This document shows, piece after piece, positions 51,599 through 60,937 of a DNA stretch of 64,000 nucleotides. Each line of letters opens with the position of its first letter. Within the stretch, counting starts at the first letter, position 1. The stretch comes from Sulfurimicrobium sp964552675 (GTDB lineage: Bacteria > Pseudomonadota > Gammaproteobacteria > Burkholderiales > Sulfuricellaceae). Under the pieces are notes generated by a model. That model was not told the DNA's origin. It was given only the letters and a program-made list of their open reading frames with translations, and ran no database searches. The position numbers were made by a program, and so were the translations under genes. Location: contig CAZKHJ010000009.1 in the NCBI GenBank assembly GCA_964552675.1, positions 1-64,000 of the forward strand, in the 5' to 3' direction.

Positions 51599-52512
51599 AC
51601 ACGCCGCCGCTGGTCAGCATCCTGGTGCCCGCCTATAACCACGAGGCGTATGTCGAGGAGCTGATCCGCAGCATCTGGAGACAGAACGGGCCGGAGATGG
51701 AGATCATTGTGGTTGACGATGGCTCCAGCGACCGCACCCACGAAATCGCCAGCGCGCTGGTCCTGCAATCCCCCTGCCCGATGCGGGTGCTGCGCCAGGA
51801 CAACCGGGGCATCAACGCCACCCTGAACCGGGCGCTGGAAATGGCGCAGGGCGAGTTTTCGGCGATCATCGCCTCCGACGACCGTTTTGCCGGTGACCGC
51901 TTTCCCGCCCAGTTGCAGCTGTTTGCGGCCCAGCCTGGGCTCCAGGTGGTTTATGGCAATGGACGCTACTGGAGCGGCGAGGAACTTGGCGGGCAGGTTC
52001 ACGACGCGGCGATGCAACGGCGGCTGAACGCTTCCCCGCAGGAGATGCTCGCCTATCTGGTGTCCCATGTGCCTGCCCTGTTCATCCAGACCTGCCTGTT
52101 CCGCACCGCTTTCCTGCGGCGGATCGGCGGCTTCGACGAAAGCCTGCTGGCTGACGACTGGCCCTTGAATATCCGCATCTTCAGCCACCTCGAGAGCAGG
52201 CGCGAGTTCGCTTTTGTTGACCGGGATGTTTTTCACTACCGCCAGCATGGCGCGAACAGCCACCGGGATTACGCCCTGCATTCCCGGCGCGTGCTCGAAG
52301 TGATCGAGAAATATACCCCGGCAGCGCTCAAACCGGCTTTCCTGGCCGAGCAGCATGCCAACCTGGCCATGCTGGCGCTGGCCAGCCTGCGCTGGCGGGC
52401 GGGCTTGCGCCACCTGCTCACCAGCCAGCGGATGCAGCCCAATGCCTTGCGCCTGCTGGTCTTTCTTTACAAACTATGCCGCTATCCCCTGAAGAGGCTG
52501 CTGCGCACGTGA
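51595..52512 (+). CDS. Glycosyltransferase family 2
   Basis: This 305-residue GT-A enzyme starts VSILVPAYNHEAYVEELI, has the nucleotide-binding VVDDGSSDRT, the DXD-like ASDDRF, and later IGGFDESLLADDWPL. It adds one sugar to the lipid-linked repeat unit on the cytosolic side. Donor and acceptor are unknown. The ATG overlaps the wzx stop, and a long upstream frame inside wzx is rejected. Confidence 0.88.
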   Translation: MNTPPLVSILVPAYNHEAYVEELIRSIWRQNGPEMEIIVVDDGSSDRTHEIASALVLQSPCPMRVLRQDNRGINATLNRALEMAQGEFSAIIASDDRFAGDRFPAQLQLFAAQPGLQVVYGNGRYWSGEELGGQVHDAAMQRRLNASPQEMLAYLVSHVPALFIQTCLFRTAFLRRIGGFDESLLADDWPLNIRIFSHLESRREFAFVDRDVFHYRQHGANSHRDYALHSRRVLEVIEKYTPAALKPAFLAEQHANLAMLALASLRWRAGLRHLLTSQRMQPNALRLLVFLYKLCRYPLKRLLRT

Positions 52513-53735
52513 GTATTGCCGTCATTCTTCTCCTGGCCGTGGCGGCCCTGAACTGGCTGCGTTTCCGCGATCTGCTCTATCCGGCCTTTATCCAGGCGCT
52601 GGAATGGCTGGTGATCCTGGGCGTTTTCTGGCTGGTGCAGGACCATTTCGATCCCCTGCACGGCCGCACGCTGGTGGTGATCGTCCTGGGCGTTGTCCTG
52701 TTCGGCCTGGGCTGTTATGTCACGACCTTTGCGCACCGGCCCGTCAAGACACCCAATCCCCTCTCGCGTTTGCCAGCGCCGGGGCCGGCCCATGTGCTGG
52801 CGCTGGCGACGGCCATGGCGCTGCCGCTGGTGGTGTACAAGGCCTATGTGCTGGCGTTCGGCGGCCCTACCGAACTGCCCCTGCTCAACCTGAGATATGC
52901 CATGACGCAGGATGCGGAGGGAAGCAGCGGCTATGGCCTGCTCAACTATGTCTTTCCGCTCGCCTTCTTTTCCGCTGCGCTGCAGGTGATGCTGTGGCGC
53001 GCCAATCCCGGGCAGGGGAAGCGGATGCTGCTGCTGGCGGTCTCTCTGGCCTGCATTTATGGCGTGCTGAGCACCGGGCGGGGCATCCTGGTGGGGTTGC
53101 TCATCACCCTGGTTCTGATTCCGATCGTGTTGCGTCAGGTGCGGCTGCTGCGGGCGGCTTTCTACTTGTTTTCCATTTCTCTGCTGCTGTTCGTGGTGCT
53201 GGGCATGCTGATGGGGAAGATAGGCGTCTTTGGCACTGATTTCACGGAAAACATGGCAGCGCTGGGCGAAACTTTCGAGATCTATCTCCTTGCCAGCATT
53301 CCGGCGCTGGACCATCTCCTGCAGCAGGGCTCCCCCTTGGAGGCCGGGCTGCATACCTTCCGCAGCCTGTTCGCGGCCCTGCATGCCATCGGTTTCGACG
53401 TGCCGGTTCTTCCGCTGGTGCAGGAGTTTGTCGAAGTGCCGGTGCCGACCAATGTCTATACCCTGTACCAGCCCTATTTTCTCGATTTTGGCGTACTGGC
53501 CCTGCCGCTGGTGCAGTTCGTGCTGGGCCTGTTCTACGGCCTGGTGTACCGGGGTGCGACGCGCGCCCAGCCGCACCCGGCGCCGGTGTATCTTTATGCC
53601 CTGATGTTCTGGCCGCTGGCGGGGCAGTTCGGCAGCGATCCCTATTTCAGCCTGGCATCGCAATGGGCGCAATATCTGGCGCTATGCGGGCTTTTCATGG
53701 TGTGGTGGAGCAGGCCGGCACCGGCGGCGCGCTGA
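52509..53735 (+). CDS. Wzy-like polysaccharide polymerase
   Basis: The integral membrane protein of about 408 residues has roughly 10-11 hydrophobic segments, low conservation and a large loop in the second half (LLQQGSPLEAGLHTFRSLF), features of Wzy polymerases. It sits between glycosyltransferases beside wzx. The GTG at 52509 overlaps the previous stop (GTGA), matching the style of the operon. An ATG at 52476 (11 codons more) is an alternative. It would join repeat units in the periplasm. Identification relies on topology and context. Confidence 0.8.
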   Translation: MSIAVILLLAVAALNWLRFRDLLYPAFIQALEWLVILGVFWLVQDHFDPLHGRTLVVIVLGVVLFGLGCYVTTFAHRPVKTPNPLSRLPAPGPAHVLALATAMALPLVVYKAYVLAFGGPTELPLLNLRYAMTQDAEGSSGYGLLNYVFPLAFFSAALQVMLWRANPGQGKRMLLLAVSLACIYGVLSTGRGILVGLLITLVLIPIVLRQVRLLRAAFYLFSISLLLFVVLGMLMGKIGVFGTDFTENMAALGETFEIYLLASIPALDHLLQQGSPLEAGLHTFRSLFAALHAIGFDVPVLPLVQEFVEVPVPTNVYTLYQPYFLDFGVLALPLVQFVLGLFYGLVYRGATRAQPHPAPVYLYALMFWPLAGQFGSDPYFSLASQWAQYLALCGLFMVWWSRPAPAAR

Positions 53736-53743
53736 GCGTGGAT

Positions 53744-54706
53744 ATGACCGCGACTGTGGATATCGTCATCGTCAACTGGAATTCGGGCGTGCTGCTGCGC
53801 CAGTGCCTGGCCTCGATTCCCTCCGCGCTGGAAGAGGGTGCGCTGCAAGATGGTGCGATAGCTGCGCGCGTGGTGGTGGTGGACAATGCCTCCCGGGATG
53901 GCTCCTGCGATGATCTCACCCCGCCCGGCCATGCACTGGAGGTGATCAGGAATTCATTCAATACCGGTTTTGCCGCCGCCTGCAATCAGGGGGCGCGGCA
54001 GACGGCGGGGGAGTATATCCTGTTCCTCAACCCCGATACCCGGCTGTTGCCTGGTTCCCTGGCCATTCCGCTGCAATTCATGCAGCAGGCGGAAAACGCC
54101 CGGATCGGGATTTGCGGGGTGCAGCTGTTCGATGATCAGGGGCGGCTGGCCCAGAGTTGCGCGCGCTTTCCCTCGCTGGGCAATATCCTGGCCAAAATGC
54201 TCGGCCTGAGCTTCATCTTCCCGCGTGCCGGCATGACGATGCGGGAATGGGATCATCTCGAAAGCCGGCGGGTCGACCAGGTGATGGGCGCGTATTTCCT
54301 GGTCAGGCGCAGCGTGTTCGAGGCCCTGTGCGGCTTCGACCAGCGCTTCCTGGTGTATTTCGAGGATGTCGATTTTGCGCTCAGGGCCAGCCGGGCGGGA
54401 TGGGACAGCCACTATCTGGCGAGCGCCAGGATTCACCATGCGGGCGGCGGCACCACCCGGAATGTCAAGGCGCGGCGGCTGTTCTATTTCCTCAGAAGCC
54501 GGATTCTGTACGCGGGCAAGCATTTCTCCCTGCCCGGTGCGGTGGCGCATTTGCTGCTGACCCTGACGCTGGAGCCCCTGACGCGCCTGCTGTTTGCCCT
54601 GGGGCGGGGCCGCCTGGCCGATGCCGGGGATGTGGTCGAGGCAGCTTTCCTGCTATGGCGCGACCTGCCCGGCATGGCCGCAGGCTTGCGGCGCGGCGTG
54701 CGCTAG
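53744..54706 (+). CDS. Glycosyltransferase family 2 (rhamnosyltransferase-like)
   Basis: The protein has about 320 residues. It starts VDIVIVNWNSGVLLRQCL and has VVVDNASRDGS, LFLNPDTRLLPGSL, the acceptor-site GAYFLVRRSVFEALCGFD and YFEDVDFALRASRAGW. It resembles WbbL-type transferases that often add rhamnose or another 6-deoxy sugar. A C-terminal hydrophobic region suggests membrane association. The ATG at 53744 is chosen over an in-frame upstream ATG inside the polymerase gene; a GTG at 53738 is also possible. Confidence 0.86.
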   Translation: MTATVDIVIVNWNSGVLLRQCLASIPSALEEGALQDGAIAARVVVVDNASRDGSCDDLTPPGHALEVIRNSFNTGFAAACNQGARQTAGEYILFLNPDTRLLPGSLAIPLQFMQQAENARIGICGVQLFDDQGRLAQSCARFPSLGNILAKMLGLSFIFPRAGMTMREWDHLESRRVDQVMGAYFLVRRSVFEALCGFDQRFLVYFEDVDFALRASRAGWDSHYLASARIHHAGGGTTRNVKARRLFYFLRSRILYAGKHFSLPGAVAHLLLTLTLEPLTRLLFALGRGRLADAGDVVEAAFLLWRDLPGMAAGLRRGVR

Positions 54707-54719
54707 GACGGCGGCGGAG

Positions 54720-55784
54720 ATGCGCGTGCTCCTGCTTACCCGTTACAGCCGCGCCGCGGCAAGCAGCCGGCTGCGTGCCCTCCAGTACCTGCCTTGGCTG
54801 GAGAGAGCGGGGGTGGAGGTCGTGAGTCTGCCGCTGCTGGGCGATGGCTATGTGCAGAAGCTGTACCGCGCAGGCTCGGGCTGGTCGGCCTCCGTTCTGT
54901 CCGCCTACTGGCAGCGCTTCCAGGTGCTGTTGTCGGCGCGGCAGTTCGATCTGCTGTGGATCGAAAAGGAACTGTTCCCCTGGCTGCCCGCCCTGGCGGA
55001 AGCCCTCCTGAGTGTCTACCGCATTCCCTATGTCGTCGATTACGACGATGCGCTGTTCCATCGCTACGACCTTCACCCAAACTTCTGGGTCAGAACCCTG
55101 CTGGCGGGGAAAATCGACCGCGTGATGCGCCATGCCGCGCTGGTCGTTGCCGGCAACGAATACATCGCCGCCAGGGCGCGCCAGGCCGGTGCGCGGCGGG
55201 TGGAAATCCTGCCCACCAGCGTGGACCTGACGCGCTATGCCGTGGATCCAAGCCCCGGCGAGGGGCCTTTCACCATCGGCTGGATCGGCACGCCCGTCAC
55301 CGTGAAATACCTGTCCCTGGTTGCGCCGGTGCTGGCCGGCCTGGGCCGGGAAAGCGGCGTGCGCATCGTGATCGTGGGCGGCGGCGAGACCGCGCTGACG
55401 GGAGTGGCGGCAGAAAGAAGGCCGTGGCGGGAGGAGCGCGAGGCGGCTGACATCCGGCAATTCGATGCCGGCATCATGCCCTTGCCGGATGCGCCGTGGG
55501 AGCGCGGCAAGTGCGGCTACAAGCTGATCCAGTACATGGCCTGCGGCAGGCCGGTGGTCGCTTCGCCGGTGGGCGTCAACCGCCACATCGTCGTGCCGGG
55601 GGAGAACGGCTTTCTCGCCACCAGTCCGGGCGAGTGGCTGGCAGCATTGCGCCAGCTCCGCGCCGACCCCCTGTTGCGCCAGCGCATGGGACTGGCCGGA
55701 AGGGCAGAGGTCGAGCGCAGCTACAGCCTGCAGGGCAATGTGCCGAAATTGCTGCGCTGGCTGCGCGAAGCGGGGGAGAACTAG
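54720..55784 (+). CDS. Glycosyltransferase family 4-type
   Basis: The 354-residue GT-B enzyme has an N-terminal acceptor domain (MRVLLLTRYSRAAASSRLRA, VVDYDDALFHRY) and a C-terminal donor domain (FTIGWIGTPVTVKYLSLV, then KCGYKLIQYMACGRPVVASP with the nucleotide-sugar contacts). The ATG at 54720 follows GGCGGCGGAG. Its role is to extend the repeat unit; donor sugar is not determinable. Confidence 0.87.
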   Translation: MRVLLLTRYSRAAASSRLRALQYLPWLERAGVEVVSLPLLGDGYVQKLYRAGSGWSASVLSAYWQRFQVLLSARQFDLLWIEKELFPWLPALAEALLSVYRIPYVVDYDDALFHRYDLHPNFWVRTLLAGKIDRVMRHAALVVAGNEYIAARARQAGARRVEILPTSVDLTRYAVDPSPGEGPFTIGWIGTPVTVKYLSLVAPVLAGLGRESGVRIVIVGGGETALTGVAAERRPWREEREAADIRQFDAGIMPLPDAPWERGKCGYKLIQYMACGRPVVASPVGVNRHIVVPGENGFLATSPGEWLAALRQLRADPLLRQRMGLAGRAEVERSYSLQGNVPKLLRWLREAGEN

Positions 55785-55785
55785 G

Positions 55786-57723
55786 ATGTGCGGCCTGGCC
55801 GGTTTTCTGGAACTGGGTGGTCGCTCCACCGCCGAGCGGCTGCAAGCCCTCGCCACCGCCATGGCCGGACGGCTTGCCCATCGCGGGCCGGATGCGGCCG
55901 GCAGCTGGGTGGACGCCAGCGCCGGCATCGCGCTGGGCCACCGCCGCCTCGCCATCCGCGATCTCTCCGCGCAGGGCGGCCAGCCCATGCTGTCCGCGTG
56001 TGGCCGGTATGTGCTGGTGCATAACGGCGAGATCTACAACTGCGATCATTTGCGCCAGACGCTGGAGCAGGAGGGGGTCTGCCGCTGGCGCGGCCATTCC
56101 GATACCGAAATCCTGCTCGCCGCCATCAGTCACTGGGGGCTGGAGGCCGCGCTGGCGCGCCTCAGCGGCATGTTCGCCTTCGCCTTGTGGGACCGGACGA
56201 AAGCCACGCTGTACCTGGTGCGCGACCGGCTGGGTGAAAAGCCCCTGTATTACGGCTGGATGGGGAATACCCTGCTGTTCGCCTCGGAGCTGAAGGCGCT
56301 GCATGCCCATCCGGCGTGGCACGGGGAAATCGACAGGGACAGTGTCGTGCAGTTGCTGCGCTTCGGCTATATTCCCGCGCCCGGCTCGATTTTCCGGGGC
56401 GTGCACAAGCTGCCGCCCGGTACGCTGCTTGAAATCTCCGGTGCGGCCCATGCGGCTCCCCGGCCTTACTGGTCACTCGCCGAGGCGGCCCGGGCCGGCA
56501 TGGCCAGCCCGTTCCAGGGTGATGCCGGCGAAGCGGCGGGGCAGTTGGAAAATCTGTTGCGCCAGTCGGTGCGGCAGCAGCTGGTGGCTGATGTTCCGCT
56601 CGGCATTTTTCTCTCCGGCGGGGTGGATTCCTCGCTGGTGGCGGCATTGGCGCAGGCTGAAGGCGGCGCACCGGTGAGAACCTTTTCCATCGGCTTTGCC
56701 GAGGCGGCATACGACGAAGCGCGTCATGCCCGGCAGGTTGCCCGGCATCTGGGCACCGAGCACGCCGAAATGATGGTGACGCCGCAACACGCCCTGGCGC
56801 TCATTCCGGACCTGCCGGAGATTTACGACGAGCCCTTTGCCGATCCGGCGCAGATCCCCGCCTGCCTGCTTGCCCGCTTTGCCCGCCAGCATGTGGTCAC
56901 CTGCCTGTCCGGGGATGGCGGCGACGAACTGTTCGGCGGCTATGACCGCTATCTGTGGGGAGCCCGTGCCTGGGCGCTGGGCCGACGCCTGCCCGATTCC
57001 GCGAGAAGGCAGGCCGCCAGCCTGCTGGCAGCCGTGCCGGGCCGGCTGTGGGGTGCGCTGGGCGCCGTGTTGCCGCCGCGCCAGCGCTATTTCCTGTCCG
57101 GCGCCAGGCTGCACAAGCTGGCGCGTATCCTGGCTGCGGAACAACCGGACGAGGTCTATCTCCGGCTGGTCGAGCGCTGGGATGGCGCGGCAGAGATGGT
57201 GCCGGGGGCGCGTCAACTAGCGTTGCCGGGCGAGCCACATGTCTGGGGTGAGGGGACGGGCGGCATGGTGCAGCGCATGATGCTGCTGGACGGCATGGGC
57301 TTCCTGCCCGGTGACGTCATGGCCAAGGTGGACCGGGCCACCATGGCGGTTGGCCTGGAATCGCGCGCGCCTTTCCTGGACCACCATCTCGCCGAATTCG
57401 CCTGGCGCCTGCCCCTGGCCATGAAAATCCGCCAGGGGCAGAACAAATGGCTGTTGCGCCAGGTGCTGTATCGCCATGTGCCCGAAAAGCTGGTCGACCG
57501 TCCCAAAATGGGCTTTGCCGTTCCGCTCGATGCATGGCTGCGCGGCCCCCTGCGGGAATGGGCGGAACACCTGCTCGACGAGCGCAGCCTGCGCCAGGCC
57601 GGGCTGCTCGACCCGCTGAGGGTGCGGCAGAAATGGCAGGAACACCTGAGCGGGAAGCGCCATTGGCAGCATGGCCTGTGGAGCGTCCTGATGTTGCAGG
57701 CGTGGCTGGAAAAATGGCGATGA
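55786..57723 (+). CDS. asnB: AsnB-like glutamine amidotransferase/asparagine synthase of the polysaccharide locus
   Basis: The 645-residue protein has a class II glutaminase domain with nucleophile Cys2 (MCGLAGFLE), RGPDAAGSW and HRRLAIRDLS, then an ATP-pyrophosphatase domain with PP-loop FLSGGVDSSLVAAL and CLSGDGGDELFGGYDRY. It makes amides from glutamine. In polysaccharide loci such enzymes probably amidate a uronic acid or activate an amino donor for the glycan. A role in free asparagine synthesis is possible. It overlaps the next gene (ATGA). Confidence 0.88.
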   Translation: MCGLAGFLELGGRSTAERLQALATAMAGRLAHRGPDAAGSWVDASAGIALGHRRLAIRDLSAQGGQPMLSACGRYVLVHNGEIYNCDHLRQTLEQEGVCRWRGHSDTEILLAAISHWGLEAALARLSGMFAFALWDRTKATLYLVRDRLGEKPLYYGWMGNTLLFASELKALHAHPAWHGEIDRDSVVQLLRFGYIPAPGSIFRGVHKLPPGTLLEISGAAHAAPRPYWSLAEAARAGMASPFQGDAGEAAGQLENLLRQSVRQQLVADVPLGIFLSGGVDSSLVAALAQAEGGAPVRTFSIGFAEAAYDEARHARQVARHLGTEHAEMMVTPQHALALIPDLPEIYDEPFADPAQIPACLLARFARQHVVTCLSGDGGDELFGGYDRYLWGARAWALGRRLPDSARRQAASLLAAVPGRLWGALGAVLPPRQRYFLSGARLHKLARILAAEQPDEVYLRLVERWDGAAEMVPGARQLALPGEPHVWGEGTGGMVQRMMLLDGMGFLPGDVMAKVDRATMAVGLESRAPFLDHHLAEFAWRLPLAMKIRQGQNKWLLRQVLYRHVPEKLVDRPKMGFAVPLDAWLRGPLREWAEHLLDERSLRQAGLLDPLRVRQKWQEHLSGKRHWQHGLWSVLMLQAWLEKWR

Positions 57724-58838
57724 AAATCCTGCTGTTCGCCAATTCCGACTGGTATCTCTACCATTTCCGCCTCGCGCTGGCCCAGGCTGCGCGCGCCCAG
57801 GGGCACGAAGTGGTGCTGCTTTCCCCGCCTGGCCCATATGTGCCCAGGCTGGAACAGGCGGGATTCCGCTGGATCGGGGCCAGGCTGTCGCGCCGCAGCC
57901 TGAACCCTCTGGGCGAACTGGCGGCGATCTGGCGCCTGATCCGTCTGTACCGGCGGGAAAAACCGGATCTGGCGCACCACTTCACCGTCAAATGCGTGCT
58001 CTACGGTTCGCTTGCGGCGCGTCTGGCGGGCGTCGCCGCCGTGGTCAATGCGGTGACGGGGCTGGGGCATGTGTTCAGCGCCAGCGGCCCCGGCGCATGG
58101 CTGTTGCGTCCCTGGCTGGGAATTTTTTACCGCCTGGCGCTGCGCGGCAGCCAGGTGGTTTTCCAGAACCCCGACGATCTGGCGGCGTTTCTTGCGCGGG
58201 GCTGGGCAGGGCGTGGCGCCAGCCATCTGATCCGGGGTTCAGGGGTGGATGTGCAGCGCTTTTGTCCGCACCCTCGCGCCGGCAAGGAAAAAACGGTGCT
58301 GCTGGCCTCCCGCCTGCTCCGGGCCAAGGGCGTGGGCGAATATGTGGCGGCGGCACAGCGGGTGCGCCGCCAATTGCCGGAGGTGAAGTTTCTGATTGCC
58401 GGCATGCCCGATCCGGGCAACCCCGGCTCTATCCCCCCGGAAACCATCGAGCGCTGGAAAAGCCAGGGCGAGGTTGTCCTGCTGGGGCAGCGCGAGGACA
58501 TGGCCGCGCTCATGGGGGAGGTGGATGTGCTGGTGTTGCCGAGCTATTACGGCGAAGGCGTGCCGCGCTGCCTGATCGAGGGGGCGGCCAGCGGCCTGGC
58601 GCTGGTGGCGAGCGACACGCCCGGTTGCCGCGAGGTGGTGCAGCATGGCATCAATGGCAGGCTGGTGCCGCCACGGGATGGCGAACGCCTGGCCGAGGCT
58701 GTCCTGGCCCTGTTGCGGGATGATAAACTGCGCACAGCCATGGGGGAAAAATCCCGGGAAATTGCCTGTGCCGGGTTTTCCGAGCGACAGGTCATCGATG
58801 AAACGCTTGAGGTTTACCGGATCGCGCGGCAGTGTTAG
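57720..58838 (+). CDS. Glycosyltransferase family 4
   Basis: The 372-residue GT-B protein starts MKILLFANSDWYLYHFRLAL, has AHHFTVKCVLYGSLAARL, GSGVDVQRFCPHP at the domain border, and the donor-binding VLPSYYGEGVPRCLIEGAAS and DTPGCREVV. It resembles family members that transfer galactose or N-acetylhexosamine. An ATG two codons upstream (57714) is an alternative. It is followed by the initiating transferase with a seven-base overlap. Confidence 0.9.
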   Translation: MKILLFANSDWYLYHFRLALAQAARAQGHEVVLLSPPGPYVPRLEQAGFRWIGARLSRRSLNPLGELAAIWRLIRLYRREKPDLAHHFTVKCVLYGSLAARLAGVAAVVNAVTGLGHVFSASGPGAWLLRPWLGIFYRLALRGSQVVFQNPDDLAAFLARGWAGRGASHLIRGSGVDVQRFCPHPRAGKEKTVLLASRLLRAKGVGEYVAAAQRVRRQLPEVKFLIAGMPDPGNPGSIPPETIERWKSQGEVVLLGQREDMAALMGEVDVLVLPSYYGEGVPRCLIEGAASGLALVASDTPGCREVVQHGINGRLVPPRDGERLAEAVLALLRDDKLRTAMGEKSREIACAGFSERQVIDETLEVYRIARQC

Positions 58839-59872
58839 AGCACTTTATTTTTTCCGGGGCGGCATTTCTGGCTTCCCTTGCATTCATTCTTCTATTCAGG
58901 AAACCGGCAGTCCATTTCGGCCTGGTCGACTATCCCGGCGGCAGGAAAATGCACGGCGCGGCGGTGCCGGTGGTGGGCGGGGTGGCCATTTTCTGCGCGT
59001 TTGCCGTCACGGCGCTGTTGCTGGGCAAGCTCGGAAGCAGCCACGCCAGCCTGATTGCCGCCGCGCTGTTGCTGGTCGGGGTGGGCATCGCGGACGATCT
59101 GCACGACCTTTCGGCGCGCAGCCGCTTCATCGCGCAAATGCTGGCTGCCGTTTTCATGACTTCCTGGGGCGGCTTGTATGTCAGCAGCCTGGGCAACCTT
59201 TTTGGCACCGGCAGCCTTGCCCTGCACGACTGGGCCATTCCCTTTACCGTCTTTGGCGTCATCGGCGTCATCAACGCGCTCAACATGACGGATGGCGTGG
59301 ATGGCCTGGCAGGCGGCCTGTCGCTGATTTCGCTGGTGTTTTTTGCCTGCGTTGCCTGGCTGGCGGGGATGTTGCCGCAATTTTCCCTGCTGATCATCCT
59401 GGTGGGGGGGGTGGCGGGATTCCTGGTGTTCAATTTCCGCCATCGCTGGCGCAGGGAGGCGGCGATTTTTCTCGGCGATGCCGGCAGCATGATGCTGGGC
59501 TTCGTCCTGGCCTGGTTCGCGGTGGAACTGACCCAGGGCCAGCATCCGCCGCTGACGCCGATTACCGCCGTATGGATCATGGCCGTGCCCCTGCTCGACA
59601 CGGTCAGCATCATGATTCGCCGCGTGCTGCAGGGGCGCAATCCCTTTGCGGCGGATCGCGGGCATCTTCATCACCTGCTGCTGCGCGCCGGCTATCCGGC
59701 CGAGCGCGCCGTGCGTCTCATCCTTGCCCTGGCGGCCGTGCTGGGCGCGGCCGGCATTGCCGGGTGGTATTGGCGCGTGCCCGAAGCGTTGATGTTTTAC
59801 GCCTTTATCGGCGTATTCGCGGTTTATTATTCCCTGCTCGAATCGGCGTGGCGCAAGCTGCCGGCATCGTGA
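58832..59872 (+). CDS. WecA-like undecaprenyl-phosphate sugar-1-phosphate transferase
   Basis: The 346-residue membrane protein has about ten hydrophobic helices and MraY/WecA motifs: YPGGRKMHGAAVPVVGG, the catalytic DDLHDLS, INALNMTDGVDGLAGG, FLGDAGSMMLGF and the C-terminal RGHLHHLLLRAG (HIHH-like). It starts the repeat unit by loading a sugar-1-phosphate (probably GlcNAc or FucNAc) on undecaprenyl phosphate. The GTG at 58832 overlaps the previous gene. Its 3' end overlaps the convergent SGNH-like gene by 46 bases. Confidence 0.92.
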   Translation: MLEHFIFSGAAFLASLAFILLFRKPAVHFGLVDYPGGRKMHGAAVPVVGGVAIFCAFAVTALLLGKLGSSHASLIAAALLLVGVGIADDLHDLSARSRFIAQMLAAVFMTSWGGLYVSSLGNLFGTGSLALHDWAIPFTVFGVIGVINALNMTDGVDGLAGGLSLISLVFFACVAWLAGMLPQFSLLIILVGGVAGFLVFNFRHRWRREAAIFLGDAGSMMLGFVLAWFAVELTQGQHPPLTPITAVWIMAVPLLDTVSIMIRRVLQGRNPFAADRGHLHHLLLRAGYPAERAVRLILALAAVLGAAGIAGWYWRVPEALMFYAFIGVFAVYYSLLESAWRKLPAS

Positions 59873-60927
59873 AGCCGGATTTGCCGCCGCAGGCTGGCCA
59901 GGTGTGATTGCACCGTCTCCGGCGTGACCAGGACGCCGAAATCGGCGGGAACCGGGACGCGGTCATCGGCGAAGATCCTGGCCGCGATCATGGCCCCGAC
60001 GTGGGGCCTGTGGTGGTTGGATTCGAGATAGTTCCGGTCGTCCAGCGTCACGCTGTTGTAGCCGCTGAAATCCCAGAACGGCGTGATTGCGGCAAGCTCG
60101 CCCAGCCAGTCGAGGTAATCCTTTTCCGCCAGGCTGTCCATGACGACGCGATGGTGCGGGGTGGTGAAAACGGTCAGCCGGATATTGTGCTGCCGGCAGA
60201 TGTCCCGTATTTCCCGCACCGCCCCGAGGTATTCCTTCCCCCTGATGTTTCTGATGGTGCGTGAATTGCGCTGGTGAAACTTGGGCTCATCGCGGATATA
60301 GCGCGCCGGGTCTGCGGCGATCCGGGCATCCTGCAATGGTCTGGCCCAGGTTCCGGCTTCCATGTCCAAAGCCAGGAATCCTTCTGGCGTCTTGGCCACC
60401 AGATTCTTCCAGATCTTTTCGCTCATGGCCTGCGGCTGAAAAACCGTTGCGAACTCGATCCAGTAGCGGGCTCTGTCCTGCCCGTTCACATGAGGATGCA
60501 GCTTGGTCAGCAGGTAGCTCTCATCATGGGAAAACTCGGTCAGCCCGAGGTCGATGTCCAGTTCAAGATACAGGTTGCGCGGCGTGTTTCCCGAGGCCAG
60601 CAGGTAATTCAGGTGCTTCAGATGGTCATAAGGCGTGCCGATGGCGACCGACAGGTTGTAAAAATGGCTGCCGGGGACATATTGCTGCACCGCATCAGGA
60701 TGCGTCGTTCCGATCCGTGAGGAGCCGAGGAGGAAAGAATCATATTGTCCGGGATGCCGTTCCAGATGCTCGATCTTGAGGAAGCGCTCGTTGGGCTGGA
60801 AGGAATACCTGAGCACACCCGTGCCCAGGACATTGTAGGGATCAACCGCCAGGTTGAGCCCGAGCGCCAGCGCCAGCGTGGTCAGCGCGGTGAGGAGCAG
60901 GATTCGGGTGTAGGACGGGAAGGGCAT
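59827..60927 (-). CDS. SGNH-like protein paired with the MBOAT acyltransferase
   Basis: The 366-residue protein has one N-terminal membrane anchor (ILLLTALTTLALALGLNLAV). It has a GSSR block (FLLGSSRIGTTH) and a late NHHRPHVG, which may hold the Ser and His of an SGNH-like site, though the spacing is unusual. Such proteins work with MBOAT proteins to place acetyl groups on exopolysaccharides. It is encoded 10 bases after the MBOAT gene on the minus strand. The gene tail overlaps wecA by 46 bases in opposite direction. Confidence 0.72.
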   Translation of the reverse strand: MPFPSYTRILLLTALTTLALALGLNLAVDPYNVLGTGVLRYSFQPNERFLKIEHLERHPGQYDSFLLGSSRIGTTHPDAVQQYVPGSHFYNLSVAIGTPYDHLKHLNYLLASGNTPRNLYLELDIDLGLTEFSHDESYLLTKLHPHVNGQDRARYWIEFATVFQPQAMSEKIWKNLVAKTPEGFLALDMEAGTWARPLQDARIAADPARYIRDEPKFHQRNSRTIRNIRGKEYLGAVREIRDICRQHNIRLTVFTTPHHRVVMDSLAEKDYLDWLGELAAITPFWDFSGYNSVTLDDRNYLESNHHRPHVGAMIAARIFADDRVPVPADFGVLVTPETVQSHLASLRRQIRLHDAGSLRHADSSRE

Positions 60928-60937
60928 GGCGCGGGGG

